The notes: generated from the letters alone by a model not told the origin. DNA of 64,000 bases from Siphonodentalium dalli (GCA_032622095.1 CP136064.1:180268011-180332010); one strand, 5' to 3'. Shown: positions 12,565 through 24,185, numbered from the stretch's first letter. A program made the numbers and translations.

Positions 12565-12905
12565 TAAGCCTCAGGAGGACTCAGATTGTACTACTTGTAG
12601 CGCATTTCGTATGAATAATGATAATTTTCTCAATGTTTTCTCGTTATGGGTTCTGAAAAGTGTGGCGAATTTCAATACATTTCGCCCCTTATAGAAATAT
12701 GGCTTAAGATACCTTTCTCTTAGTTCTCTAAGTTTACTACAGCGTAAAATTATGTGGTACTCGTCACCAATCTGGGCACTACATAGCGTGCATACTCGTT
12801 GAGTTATTTCAACGTTGTTCCACGAACCTTTCTCTATAGGAAGCATGTGGTTTCTAGTTCGGAATTTGATGAGGCTGTGGACGATCTGATTATCGCTAAG
12901 TGATA
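12565..12905 (-). pseudogene. 3' end of a LINE, same group as the 52.6 kb LINE
   Basis: On the minus strand a frame reads KFRTRNHMLPIEKGSW and then a zinc-ribbon-like C-terminus: CTLC, GDEYH, a further C, then LRELRERYLKPYF. This matches the C-terminus of the large LINE at 52641-56720 (CRAC, GDEHHH, C, LRAKYIPTYY) in order and spacing. Only the last ~110 residues remain; the reverse transcriptase is absent upstream, as expected for 5' truncation during target-primed insertion. Non-functional. The homology of the two tails is read directly; clade is not assigned. Confidence 0.75.
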
Positions 12906-13325
12906 TATATTTTTCCGGTTCGAACGTGTTTTTTTAATAATTCTATATAAACGGGAATTTGCTATGTTTATCAATGGAGGTCTACCACTCTTGATTGTAT
13001 AAATCACGCATCTTCTGGTTTGGATACTGGTCAATTCTGAATATGATTCCCATAATATGATGATCTGCTTTGAACTTTTTCAAATGTTTACCGTCAATTT
13101 TTTATTAAACTTTGACGTCTTATTGAACTAACTGCACATTTGATGGTAATGACACTGTAACGGTAATGTTTACATAACAATGGTTTTGACATGCGAAATA
13201 TCATTATTGGAAAGTTGTTATAATAATGAAAAAATAGAAAAGGGCAATCTATTTTTTATGCACTTGTTGATGAAAAATGTTTTACAGAAGTTTATCTTAT
13301 ATTGCATGATCCCACTTCGAAGGCC

Positions 13326-13827
13326 TTATGGTTACGTAAGTATAGTAAGGGCGGGCACTCTGGGCCACCCGCTTGCTCGACGGGCACTCTGACCCATGGC
13401 CCAAAGTGCCAGTCGAGCAAGGGGTGGCCTAGAGTGCCCGCCCTTACTACTTATGTACTACGGTATATTTTGCAGGCATTTCATAGAATATCACATGTTG
13501 TCCGAATATGAACGAACGACACCAGAAGTAACATTTCCGTAGTTCCACTTGTAACGGCGCTACTGCTATTTGTCTTCAAATACCTGTATGATTTATTCTT
13601 GCGAGATAACTGCATGCTATTTACAGGTAAATTCTGGTAGCATCGATACAGGTGGAACTACAGAGATTTTGCTTCTCATGTAGTTATATATGGTACAGAG
13701 GCAGGTATATGTGATACAGAGGCATTTTATATGCATGTTTCCGTTCATATTCTGTCATCATATCGTTGTCTACGATGAAATTCCTGCAAACCATACCGTG
13801 CAAACTTGCCAGTGAGTGAACATACCC
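13326..13827. mobile_element. Harbinger-like MITE interrupted by a hairpin
   Basis: The interior matches the intact copy at 28700-29086: GCAGGCATTTC, GTAGTTCCAC, the block around CAAGAATAAATCATACAGG in opposite phase, GCATGCTATTTACAGG, and right terminus CTTGCCAGTGAGTGAACATACCC followed by TTA. The left terminus (GGTTACGTAAGTATAG) is separated from the body by a 101-bp hairpin at 13346-13446. Assignment to PIF/Harbinger rests only on the 3-bp TTA flanks and is tentative. Confidence 0.6.
13346..13446. repeat. GC-rich 101-bp hairpin inserted in a MITE
   Basis: Starts TAAGGGCGGGCACTCTGGGC and ends with the complement (…GAGTGCCCGCCCTTA). It pairs along nearly its whole length with a centre near ACCCATGGCCC. 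Strongly GC-rich against an AT-rich background. Confidence 0.75.
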
Positions 13828-13830
13828 TTA

Positions 13831-14156
13831 GGTCATATTAGCCTAAAGTCCCGCCTCGGAAATATGTTTTAACAGCCGTGGTACTCGCGCATAACCGTTT
13901 TTAGATAAGTAGGCATTATTCCACCGGGTTTGAAAGCATGTCTGTTTGCTTTCAACAAAAACAAACATTATGTCCCTACGCTAATGCATTCGACCCATTA
14001 ATTCAGAAGGGAATGTGGCTGAATATGTTATTATGTCTCTATGCCTGTGGGCTGGTTTCGGGCTAGATCATGCCACGAATATCAACTCTGGCTATGCCCG
14101 TAGAGATCATGTTCCACCCGTTTAAAACTTGGGAACTGATGGAGAACTTTATAAGC
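13831..14156. other. No gene or clear repeat
   Basis: Non-coding sequence between the MITE and the 260-bp hairpin. Confidence 0.35.
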
Positions 14157-14416
14157 GAGATCAATGAGTCGCGGTCATATTGGATTCATCCAGCCCCGTT
14201 CCGCGGTTTAAGTGCTACCGGTCAAAGTTCTGGAGGTGCATTCCATATATGGAACTTTTGAATATTCATGATTCCATATATGTAATCCATATATGTAATT
14301 CACGAATATTCAAAGGCTCCATATATGGTATGCACCTCCAGAATTTTGACCTGTATCACTTAAACCGCTGAACGGGGGCTGGATGAATCCAATATGGTCG
14401 CGCGACTCTGTGATCC
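14157..14416. repeat. 260-bp long hairpin element
   Basis: Arms of ~125 bp. Left blocks GATCAATGAGTCGCG, CATATTGGATTCATCCAGCC, CGGTTTAAGTG and TCTGGAGGTGCATTCCATAT all have complements in the right arm. The centre near 14285 is itself made of repeated ATTCCATATATG/CATATATGGAAT. Two frames crossing it on opposite arms are artefacts. Confidence 0.85.
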
Positions 14417-15186
14417 CGCTAAATTTTAATTTATAAACCTTGAAAAAATAATGCAGGAAATATATTCTTAGTTAATACATGTTCTTTGATAAGACGTTGT
14501 ATGCACAGTATATATAGCTGTCGGTCACATGTCAAGATGTGATGATTGCGTAGCCGGGGTGGAATCAGGCAAACTCTTGACTCGAAAAACGATACGACGA
14601 GCGAACGATATCAACGACGATATTTTCTGACGATCTACATAGTTTTAATAATCTTCATTAAACTAATTTCACTATTAAAGTGATGTGAAACACTCCGTAG
14701 GGTGATCAAATAGAAATGGAGAATATTTGCTATAAGTAGTTATATTTTACAAATAGTATATCTGAATTGACAACGCACACCAACATTCTTATATATTAAT
14801 TAAATGTGGAGACTCTCGATGGTGGAATCGTTTTCGTTAGTTCATCGCCGGTAGTTGAATCGAGTCTAGTTCAGACGATGTTGTCTATGGAGTTTTACGG
14901 TCGATTTGCTTGAGATTTTCGGTAACGTTAGTAGAATGCTACATTCCTCCAGTTGGCATAGTGCCTGAATAATAATTTATCAATTTCACGCACCCGAATA
15001 AGTCCATAATATGTCTTTAACTATTTTCGTGTCTATAACAATGAGTGTTTGTTATATTGTCACTGTTCTGTTTGTTTACGCCCACCACACCGATGAATAA
15101 GATGAACGCTCTTTATATTATATAGGATAAATATAACAACAAGCGCTTTCTATTCTTTCATGTTGTATAGTAAATAGACTTGACTT
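14417..15186. other. No gene; one half-site of the AACGCTCTTTA motif
   Basis: AACGCTCTTTATA at about 15105-15117, with a degenerate second copy near 15142, is a divergent relative of the paired module found elsewhere. Otherwise AT-rich and unassigned. Confidence 0.4.
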
Positions 15187-15280
15187 ATAGAACATATTTT
15201 ATTCCACAATATACAAAAGAGGTTGGGTCACAAATCTTTGATACTTACGAAGCCCTCTCCCATACAGTAGAGTGGAACAC
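15187..15280 (-). repeat. LINE 3' tail fragment
   Basis: On the minus strand this resembles the 3' tail of the LINEs ending near 20300 and 39240: a CCCTCTCCC-like block, a TTGTGACCC block, ATATAC and a terminal AATAAAATATGTT. No coding part remains. Confidence 0.5.
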
Positions 15281-15358
15281 ACATGAAAAGACATCAGGGT
15301 GGCGGTATATATTGAGACGGTAATAAATTTTGTAATTTGTAATGCCTTCCAGAGTTTA

Positions 15359-17027
15359 GGGTACGTCATACACTGGCATGTTTGCACGGCATTTTTTGCA
15401 GGCATTTTCTCATAGAAATTCGTATGGTGCCACTGAGGTGCCAGAATATGAACCGCAACATGCGTATAAATGCATATTTTCCAAAGATAACGACGTGCGA
15501 AGTAAAATTTCGGTAGTTCCACATGTAAAACGGTGTCAGACCGGTTTTCCGAAGACCTATTACTACGAAGGCCCACAACTCCGAAGACCCGATTCTCCGA
15601 CGGCCCACAACTCCGAAGACCCGATTCTCCGACGGCCCATAACTCCGAAGACCCGATTCTCCGACGGTCCATAACTCCGAAGATCCGAAGATCCGAAAGC
15701 CCATAACTCCGAAGGGCCGATTCTCCGAAGACCTATAACGCCGAAGACCTATAACTCCGAAGGCCCGATTCTCCGACGGCCCATAACTCCGAAGGTCCGA
15801 TTCTCCGAAGGTCCGATTCTCCGAAGATTTTGTTTTATCGGGGTATTATCGTTTACTAAATAGTGTACAGTCCAGTGGCGAAGCCAAGGGGTCCCAAAAT
15901 TCCCACTGCCCCCATTAAACCTCTACTTGCTATTTCAGACAATATGGGCCCCTACCAAAACATGTCCAATGTCATGTAAACGCCCGGAAATCGTTCATGG
16001 GGCATCAAAATATTCAAACTTTTCCTACTGCCCCCACCTAAATGGGAATCCTGGCCCGCTACTGACTATACACCAGATACTATAACGTTACGTTGGCCCA
16101 TGAGATGCCAGAGTAAAATGTAAAGGGGTGAACGGGGAAGAACTTGTCGCCCCTGTGCATGTTAGGCTACTCTGACATTCTTGCAGCGTTTCGTTATAAT
16201 ATACCCGGTGCACACCAGTGGCGGAGCCAGGGTTCCCATTTAGGGGTGCACATTAATTAGCATATGTGGGGGATATGTGGGGGATATATCATGCATATGA
16301 TATGCCGAAAGCATATCACGAAGGCCTGATTGGGGAGCGCATACATGGGAGGGGTCGCCCCCAATCGTTGGTCCGGGGGCTACCCTGGGCAGGAACACTG
16401 TGAATATTTGAATGCCTAGGAGGGATTTCCTGACGTTTACATGACATGTTTTTTGGGGGCGGTCTTCCCGAGGGCCCCATTGACCCGCCACTGGACTGTA
16501 CACTATTTAATAAGCGATAAAACATGATCTTCGGAGAATCGGACCTTCGGAGAATCTGACCTTCGGAGAATCGGCCCTTCGGAGTTATAGACCTTCGGAG
16601 TTATGGGCGTTCGGGGTTATAGGACTTCGGAGTTATGGGCTTTCGGAGTTATGGGTCTTCGGAGTTATGGGCTTTCGGAGAATCGGGACTTCGGAGTTAT
16701 GGGCTTTCGGAGAATCGGGGCGTCGGATAATCTGACCTTCGGAGAATCGGACCTTCGGAGTTATGGGTCTTCGGAAAAACGCTACGTAACCTGTAAAACT
16801 GTGCTACTAACAGATTGCCTCAAAACCTGTATGACGAGATAATTGCATGCTATTTACAGGAAAATTTCGACAGCATCGCTATAGTGGAACTACTGAGCTT
16901 ACTACTCTGTGGTACAGATGCATTTCATAAGCATTTTTGCATTCGGTTTCTTTACATTGTATAGCTTTCTATACCAAGATGCCTGCAAAAGATTGCCTGG
17001 AAAACTTGCCAGTGTGTGAACGCACCC
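15359..17027. mobile_element. Harbinger-like MITE split by a 1.24 kb foldback element
   Basis: The left part (15359-15543) starts GGGTACGTCATACACTGGCA and the right part (16781-17027) ends TTGCCAGTGTGTGAACGCACCC. TTA flanks both ends (15356-15358 and 17028-17030). Joined conceptually, the parts align in order with the intact copy at 28700-29086. The sequence between is a separate inverted-repeat element. Family assignment rests on the 3-bp flank and is tentative. Confidence 0.7.
15544..16780. mobile_element. 1.24 kb foldback element with minisatellite arms
   Basis: Left arm 15544-15835 is a tandem array of ~19-22-bp units alternating CCCGATTCTCCGA and CCCATAACTCCGAAG. The right arm 16524-16780 is the same array reverse-complemented. 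Inside the arrays, GTTTACTAAATAGTGTACAG plus TCCAGTGGCG near 15850 is matched by its complement near 16483-16510. The interior is unrelated and non-coding. It sits inside a MITE. A degenerate single arm of this family is at 40830-41039. TGTAAAAC(G/T)GTG lies close to both borders (near 15525 and 16792) and may be a target duplication, but I am not certain of that. Confidence 0.8.
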
Positions 17028-17030
17028 TTA

Positions 17031-19539
17031 TCAATCGAGCGGTTGTTTCTGGGCTAATGTGGATTTGTGCTCAAAGAGTGGCAAACTGTGTGCATGGTCA
17101 ACAGTCATTTGCCAATGTAACTGATATTATTTGTGTGTTGGGGGCAAAATATAATGATACAGGCAATACAGACACATAACCAGGATGATATGTTTGGATG
17201 GGAGATTTGTCCATTTGTGATGTATCTGCCACAGAATAAATAAAAGGGCCAATGCATTCAAAAGAACCATACGTTATATGGGCTGAAAAGCTTCGTGGAA
17301 GCAATATATTTCTGTGTTATGTAAGCTAGTTTCATATTTTTGGGACGCGATATAACTTCATATAAGGTATTCCACACATTGAGTTCTGCAATATTGCTTA
17401 TTTTGTATATTTTCGCGAGCACTGCATGACCCAATGTTCTCTTTGTCAGGCGAATCGGGGGCGAAACGTCATTTGAAAGTTGTTTATATGCCATTGACTT
17501 GTGCGAGTGCGACCTATATACTTGTACTCTATAAATACTATTTAAATCAAGTGACTCTCCGTGGCATGGTTTGGCTGTACGTCGAACCGATTTGTAACCG
17601 ACTTGTAACCAATACGAAGAATAGTTGGTTCTAGAACCCAATTATTTGGTTTTATAGGCCGCCATGCAAGAACCGAACATTGGCTAACAAGAGCCAAAAT
17701 ATCGGCCCGAGTGGAGCAACGAAGCGCCACACGTTCAAATCGTCATTCTTGATCGTCAACGAAGAGACTAACGTTTTTACCTCTTTTTTTCACTTTCCGT
17801 TGGAAAGTGGCGCTTGTCACAATTGACCCTACCGTAATTTTAGCTGTATGAACCAATGCGATAATTGCACTTATTCAGGCCGGAGCTGTGCTGGCTTCTG
17901 CTAAGCCTCGGTTAGACAAAGAAACTCATTTTACCGGCTTACTCAATGTCGCTTTGATTGTGTTTTGTATAAAATATAGCAGATATCGTTGCAAAGATGT
18001 TGAATTATTTTATTTTCTCATCAAAGAAGTACCAGTAGAATTGAAGAACAATCCAGCGAAATCTGGTGGTATAAGTCCACCAAAGTTGAAACACGTCGTT
18101 CGTTGCTGTCAGACATATCGAGGTGTGTGTTGTCTAACCCGCTATACTCCAGTCCGGCAATATATGGGAGGCGCGGTTATCTCCGCTGTGAGGTACGTCA
18201 ATTACAAGGGTCGCTGGCATAATCTGGTCTGCCATAGATGGTGGAGGTTTTAGAGGCGCTTAATATTTTATGACTTAGATTATAATTATTTAGGCCGTAT
18301 CAGTTGTTACATTATAACTTGTAATGTTGTGGCTGTTGACTTGAAAATCCCGAAATTTCAGTCTGGGAAAAAAAACGCATATTCCCATGCATATGTAGCA
18401 GATGCTGCTTTACTGTTACTCCATAAAGAGATAACCCTAAGCTGGTATGCACTATAGCATTGTACTGCTGAGAGCTGAATGCAGCCAACTACTGTAGTCT
18501 ATGCAATGTAAAGCATATCGACAAAGTATGAAAAACAACTTTCATTTATTGAAATGCATGTTCGTCGAAATATAGGTTTTCTTCTCTGCATATACTCATG
18601 AGTTATCAGCGTTATCTTTAGTAATCAGTACATTGAATATGTAGGCTGGTCGATATTATCGACGCTGATTATACTTGTGTATGCTTGTCCGATTTACCAG
18701 AGCTAATTTCTACGGCCTTAGATTTGCAAGAATGCTTAGTGTAATGGAGAAATCAATTATTCAAGATCAGCCTGATGTATACCGGCTATGAAAATTCATG
18801 GCCAGGTCACATCAACCGCCGCTGACAGTTTATGTTTTATATATGATTGACATACTTATACAAGAAAACCATAATCAGAAATGGTAACGCGCTCAAGATA
18901 ATATATTATATATCCATGATTGTAATTATAGAATATAAAATATATTGGTTTCGCGAATGACCCAAATTAGATTTCCGTTAAAATAACAATAACAACCAGC
19001 ACCTATATTTAACGAACCGGCGGCCGACTCCACATGTAAAGGACAATAAACGAAATTGAAATTCCCAACTACACCTTTTACCGGACTCGGCCTCCGGCTC
19101 GCAGTTCGACATTTAATCATCCCAAAATTTCCCATTCTATAAATAAAACACCCACGTTAATGTCAGCGCCCACAGATATATAGAATCTCTAGGACAGTAT
19201 ACACGCGGCGCGCGTAATAAACACGGTATATCAACATGGAGAACACAGCCACACACTATATATATTACTATATAAATACAATAATAAAATTTAAGATATA
19301 TTCTGGGTTTAAGACTTACAGTTACATCAACAGCAAGCAGAATTTGATTCAATGTTACTTTTCGCTTTATTTCATCAAACAATTGCGATATATGAACTGG
19401 ACTTCTTATTACTAACAATGTTTGATATTTTGCTATTGAAAACTTTACAAAATAATTATTGTTGTCACTCTAAAACATCGAAAGACTATGAAATAATTTG
19501 ATTGGATTTAACTGTCAATATCATAGATACAGTAATGCC
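17031..19539. other. No recognised gene
   Basis: 2.5 kb of AT-rich sequence. The longest open frames (17258-17641 minus, 127 codons; 17888-18253 plus, 121 codons) show no motif I recognise, and I could not join them to other exons. No inverted repeats noticed. Confidence 0.35.
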
Positions 19540-19650
19540 CTAAATAATCGACTCCTTGGCCACAGCAGAATTATGGGTATTTTTTCAGGATTTAGTCGGA
19601 AATATGGCTTGTTGCCATGCATCTGAAAGCTCTCTCACTGAGAGCCAGTA
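19540..19650 (+). repeat. Single arm of the 6555-6749 hairpin family
   Basis: Shares CCTAAATAATCGACTCCTT, GGATTTAGTCGGAAATATGG and CTCTCACTGAGAGC with the hairpin at 6.6 kb, but stops at the centre of symmetry. The opposite arm is absent. Confidence 0.7.
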
Positions 19651-19869
19651 AGGTGAAAACTTCCGTCCCGACACCCTTCGGACATGGACATTTTCAGAAA
19701 AACTTAGTAATATCTGGAATCATTTATTTTCATCAAAATAATTAATGCCAGTAAAAAAAATAGTCTCGAGATAATGGTGGAAACTTCAACAATCTTGTAA
19801 ATAAAACAGTTTAGAAATTGTACAACTGAAATAAATTAGTTTTTACCTTAATGGACTTCAGAAACAAAC

Positions 19870-20240
19870 ATTGCGACTAGAAACCTCATTTGTCGTGTAT
19901 ATAAATAGAGCATGGCTATATGACGTGGTAATTCCAACAAAAGGCCATAACTCTTGTGAAAATTGGTGGACGAAACCCAAATTCGAACTTGGCCAGTATA
20001 TTGGGTTAGAAAACTCACAAACCAAATTTCATTCCATTCAGTTCAAACTTACTAAGATTATCATCCGGAAAATTGAGGGCAACTTCCAACAAAAAAGCCA
20101 TAACCAGAATTCGAACTCGACCTGTATTTTGTGCAATTAAACCCAAAATCCAAATTTCATTCCATTCAGTTGAGACTATCTAAAGTTATCATCCGGAAAC
20201 CAGAAGCGAACGGACAGCTAGACCACTAACATGATACGAC
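19870..20240. repeat. Two diverged tandem units of a retroposon-tail-like repeat
   Basis: CCAAATTTCATTCCATTCAG followed by ATCATCCGGAAA occurs twice, about 123 bp apart. This is the style of 3' tail common in invertebrate LINEs and SINEs. It ends with GACCC, then a block (CAAATAGCCGCTGTATTCCG) shared with 22796-22840, so this repeat type lies on both sides of the LINE at 20300-22670. Confidence 0.5.
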
Positions 20241-20299
20241 CCAAAAAAAGGAAGATCAAATAGCCGCTGTATTCCGAAGGTCCACTTATGACTTTGATT

Positions 20300-22670
20300 T
20301 AAACATATTTTATTGTATATCAATTATATACATGGGGATTGGGACACAAGTTTTGTCAACTTCGTGACCTCCCTCTCCCGCACAAATGGTATAACATAAC
20401 ATTTAAACAAGATGACAGGATGAAATTTGTGAATATTTAAGCAGGGAAACATATGTGAATATTTGCACAGAGTGTGCTTTGAGTGGAGTTTTATTGTGTC
20501 CAGTTTTACCCTCACGTTCTCATAAGTTGTGTCTTAAAAGGCCGGGCATTTAAATGTTTAATTGTTTTCAATGACAGGTTGACATAACAGAAAAATATAT
20601 GATCGAAATTACCCAAAACGTTTAGTTGCAGTAATGTAGGACTGTGTAATATGAAATAGCAACATATTTCTTCTGTTGTCATTTTCAGAGATTCCACAGA
20701 GAAGATGCTTAATAGTTTCTATATGAAAGTTATTTGTTTCAAGTTTGTGGTAAAATATTCTCCTCTGGTTTGGTGAACAATGGACAGTGGAAGAAGAAAT
20801 GACTAGCATCCTCCTTCGGGAAACCACATTGACATTTAGGACTATCAGCTATGTGATTATTTCGCATGTCACTCTTTAAGTCGCTACAATATAGTTTCGG
20901 AGTTTACAATGGTTCACACTAACCTTCCGATGACCTGTTCTATAAAGTGGATCGGGTTTTGGAGCAGGGGCGATTATGTTTAGTTGAGTTTTAAAATCGC
21001 ATATATTTTCAGAATCTATGACAAACGAAGGCAGCTTATTCCACTCATGGGTTGTGTTTAGGAAGAATTAGTTCCTATAATGTGCGGTTGTCTAGTGGTA
21101 AGAGTAGAAATACGCGGTTGTCTAAAATTGTACCGGTTTTTGATACATGTGCTGCCCGGGCTGGTAGAAGTATGGTGATATATTCTGGAGTTTCTTCATT
21201 AGTTAGTTTAAAAAGTGTTTGTAGGTGGTGTTTCTCCCTGCGCTCCCTAAGGTTGGACCACCCCACTTCGAGTAAAACATTTGTACTGGAGACAGAGCGG
21301 GTTAACCCGGTCACTATTCTGGCGGCGTCCACATGTATACGTTCAAGTTTGTCCATCCAGTATTGTGGTGCGCATGCAGTCCCAAACTACATCAGCATAA
21401 TCCATTATTGGTAGAACGTAAGTTTTGTAAAAAAAATCTAACGTGTTTGCACTTAAGCTGTATTTGAATCTTCTTAGTTGTGAGATGCGGGACGAAACTC
21501 TCTTAATTATATTATTAATGTGATCGTTCCAGTCTAAATTTGATTGAATTTCGACACCAAGGTGTGTATGCGACGTTTCGAAGGATATGTTTTGGTCTTG
21601 GAATACAAGTGTGGGGTTCGTTTGTTTGTCCGATAACGAGAAAGATATTGCTTTGGTTTTCGATGGATTGAAATTTACCAGCCATTTGCGCGCCCAATTT
21701 GATATTGATTCTAGGTCTTGATTTATATCAAATTCGAGGATGGTCAGGTCATAATGAGATGCGATAATGCATGTGTCGTCGGAGTACATTCTAGTTGTTG
21801 AGATAAGGTTGTCCAGGAGATCATTTATGTAGGATAAAAACAGAAAAGGTCCGAGTATTGATCCTTGAGGCACTCCAGCGGGGACCATGCAATTCGAACT
21901 CGGAGTATGTATTATTCACCAAGACTCTTTGTTGTCTGTTAAAAAGTTAGTCCTCCAACCAAATGGACAGCTGACCAGAAATTCCATACTTGTCTAATTT
22001 ATGTATCAAACCCTTATGCCAGACCCTCTCGAACGCCTTTGAAATATCACAAAAAATAGCACATGTGTGCAAGTTGTTGTCGAGACTCTGCCATAGGTTA
22101 TGACACATATCCAGAAGTTGATATGTTGTATTATGTCCTTCAGTAAAGCCAGATTGGTTTGGTATAGGAGGCAGTTCTCGTCGAAGAATACATTAATATA
22201 TTTGAGTACCGTTTTTTCGAAAACGTTTCCAAGGATAGGGAGAAGAGAGAAATTGGTCGATTATTTAAAGTCCGCGGGATCTCCGTTTTTAAATATTGGT
22301 ATTACATTAGTTTCTTCCAGTTCGACGGAAATTTGCCCATATTTAGCGATTTCTTGAAGAGTAATAGGAGCGGAGTGGCAACAGCAGTTGCCGTTCCTTT
22401 CAACATTTTAGCATTAATTCAATCGTGGCCCGAGCTTTATTTGTTTTGAGGTTTTCGATTACTGTATAAAGTTTGCGTTCAGAAGTCTAGCTTTATCGAT
22501 GTCATTGCTGGCGTATGAAACTCCATTTCATATGACTTCGCCGTTAGCCGAATAAAGTGGTGGTATTTTATTTGTTTTCTTTTTGTTCAAAAGGTAATTG
22601 ATGATTTGCCAAAAGTCTCTAGATGATGGCGAGTCATTAACTCTTTCATCTAGATGTTCTTCGAATTAGA
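20300..22670 (-). pseudogene. 5'-truncated LINE reverse transcriptase pseudogene
   Basis: Reading the minus strand from 22670 down, frames broken by stops and shifts give a linker (RDFWQIINYLLNKKKTNKI), then RT blocks: ISKAFERVWHKGLI, NRQQRVLVNNTYSE, AGVPQGSILGPFLF and the catalytic MYSDDT (Ser for the usual Ala; both aspartates kept). Then LVNFNPSKTKAISF and HLGVEI follow. The best open piece is 21343-21888. A frameshift near 21356 moves the continuation (MDKLERIHVDAARIVTGLTR) into another frame at 21075-21356. Near 20830 a CQCG, EDASHFFFHC zinc-like tail follows, then a 3' tail with AATAAAATATGTTTAAA near 20300. No endonuclease domain remains. Same family as the copy at 37600-39240. Not functional. 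Confidence 0.9.
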
Positions 22671-22715
22671 AGCAGGTGTAATTTTGAGACAGTGTAATTA
22701 TTTTTGGGGATCGGG

Positions 22716-22802
22716 TGGGATTCGAACCCCGGCCAATAACGGCGAGCGCGCCTTGCGACTCAAAGTCCGACGTCAATACCACACGGCCATCGAAGCGACC
22801 CC
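22716..22802 (-). ncRNA. Class II tRNA-like sequence (tRNA pseudogene or SINE head)
   Basis: On the minus strand, 87 nt start GGGGTCG and end CGATCCC plus C, forming a 7-bp acceptor stem with one G-T pair. A box-A-like TGGCCGTGTGG and a perfect box B GGTTCGAATCC are present. The length and a long variable region (GGCGCGCTCGCC) fit the Leu/Ser class. The anticodon stem is poorly paired and the T stem has mismatches, so a working tRNA is unlikely. Part of it recurs at 23017-23068 in rearranged form, and the flank recurs at 20235, indicating a repeat derived from a tRNA. Confidence 0.65.
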
Positions 22803-23016
22803 AAAAAGGGAAGCTCAAATGGCCGCTGTATTCCGACGTCGCACTCAGGACACAAATTGCACATTATTAAGGTCTCTATTGTGTATATATAGCAGACATG
22901 GCACAGTAGCAAGTTATATATACGTCTCCGAGATATGACGAGTGTTAATCTTTGAACATGTCTGGGACTATACAACACACAAGGCGCCTATTTTTAAAAA
23001 CAAGTGTAATTTTGAA

Positions 23017-23068
23017 CAAAGTCCGACGTCAATACCACACGGCCTTTGGGTCGCAAGGCGCGCATTTT
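23017..23068 (-). repeat. Partial rearranged copy of the tRNA-like repeat
   Basis: AAGTCCGACGTCAATACCAC plus ACGGCC repeats 22763-22790 exactly. It is followed by GGGTCGCAAGGCGCGC, which is the same repeat's variable-region segment in inverted orientation. Confidence 0.65.
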
Positions 23069-23303
23069 CAGCTGGTATTTTCACTATCTTGTGTAATAAC
23101 TTGAGTTCATAAAATGAAAGTATATACCATGAAACCAGTTTATTCATTGCTCATAGTATATATAGTGCGTTGGCAAGATTCAGATTTCAGATTTTCTCAA
23201 CTACAAGTTAGCACAAGAAAACTAAGATGCATGCATCAGGTCGGCCGTGAACTATCTACCATAGAATTGTTGTAGCTATCGATTATACATTTTGAAACAC
23301 CTG

Positions 23304-23365
23304 TCTGTATGTATGTATGTATGTATGTATGTATGTGTGTATGCGTGAATGCATGTGTGTATGTG
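23304..23365. repeat. (TGTA)n microsatellite
   Basis: About eight TGTA/TATG units decaying into TGTG/TGCG variants. Confidence 0.9.
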
Positions 23366-23639
23366 TTATAGACTCTAACACTGCTCGAATTTGGTATTTA
23401 ACGTGTCAACTTGACCTCGCTCATAGGCATGTTTCTGGACCTTGACCGATCCGACTAAAAATTTGTGTGTATAGGACTACTTCGATCCCGGGAGCAATAT
23501 GGACGGGTCCAATTTCACGTGGGACCATGTTCTCGAACGTGCTGATATAGGCATGTTTCTGGACCAATTGAACGATAGTTTGGCCAGACGCTGTATATAC
23601 TGGGTACTGTCCAGATGGAGGCGATCACAAAAAAATCCC

Positions 23640-24185
23640 TAACTAGCCCGAACGAAGTCGAGTACATCAGCTAGTTTAATATATATTTTGGACATTTGTC
23701 TGTCTGTTTGTCTGTTAGCTATGGCCGGGAAAACTGCCGGACAGATTTGACGAAATTTGATACCTAGGGGAAATTATTTCCAGGGAGTATTTTGGACGGG
23801 TCAAATCTTGATCCCGACCTGACTTTGACATTCAAAAAGATCAATTCAAGGTCAAATCTGGTAAAACGGAAGTATTTCAACGAAATTTGATACCTACTGT
23901 TACTTTTGTCCCAGGAGTGTTTCGGGTGGGTCAAATCATGACCCTGACCTGATCTTGACATTCAAAATTGTCAATTCAAGGTCAAATCGGGTATAAAGCC
24001 GGGCGGATTTCGACGGGTACTTTTGTCGTGACTTTTGTCCGGGGAGTGTTTTGGACGGGTCAAATCGTGACCCCGACATGACCTTCACCTTTAAAATAGT
24101 CAATTCAAGGTTAAATCGCGCATTTCTCCGAAAATCAGAGGGGAACATCCCGGACGAAGTGGGGTCCACGAGCTACTATTATATA
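23640..24185. repeat. CTAGT-bordered dispersed repeat with three internal units
   Basis: Begins near CCCGAACGAAGTCGAGTAC then AGCTAGTTTAATATATATTTTGG, and ends near CCCGGACGAAGTGGGGTCC then GAGCTACTATTATATA. Between are GCTATGGCCGGGAAAACTGC and three ~145-bp units containing TTTTGGACGGGTCAAATC and GTCAATTCAAGGTCAAATC. The same parts recur at 60540-60640 and 61100-61255. Minus-strand open frames here are a by-product of the unit length. Family not recognised. Confidence 0.7.

Noticed and set aside
15199-15704. 157- and 112-codon minus-strand frames with SSELWAVGESGLRS-type repeats
   Set aside because: They read the minisatellite arm of a foldback element; the same array is open on the other strand and in its inverted copy.
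16240-16842. Frames through and beside the right minisatellite arm
   Set aside because: Periodic repeat artefacts without protein motifs.
15359-17027. Single 1.67 kb transposon
   Set aside because: The outer termini belong to a MITE known intact at 28700; the centre is a separate inserted element.
17258-17641. 127-codon minus-strand frame
   Set aside because: Length is possible by chance in this much sequence; no motif seen.
17888-18253. 121-codon plus-strand frame
   Set aside because: No recognised motif, no convincing splice context, no similarity to other parts of the window; kept out for lack of support.
22716-22802. Functional tRNA gene
   Set aside because: Anticodon and T stems are mispaired and pieces recur nearby; annotated instead as a tRNA-like repeat.
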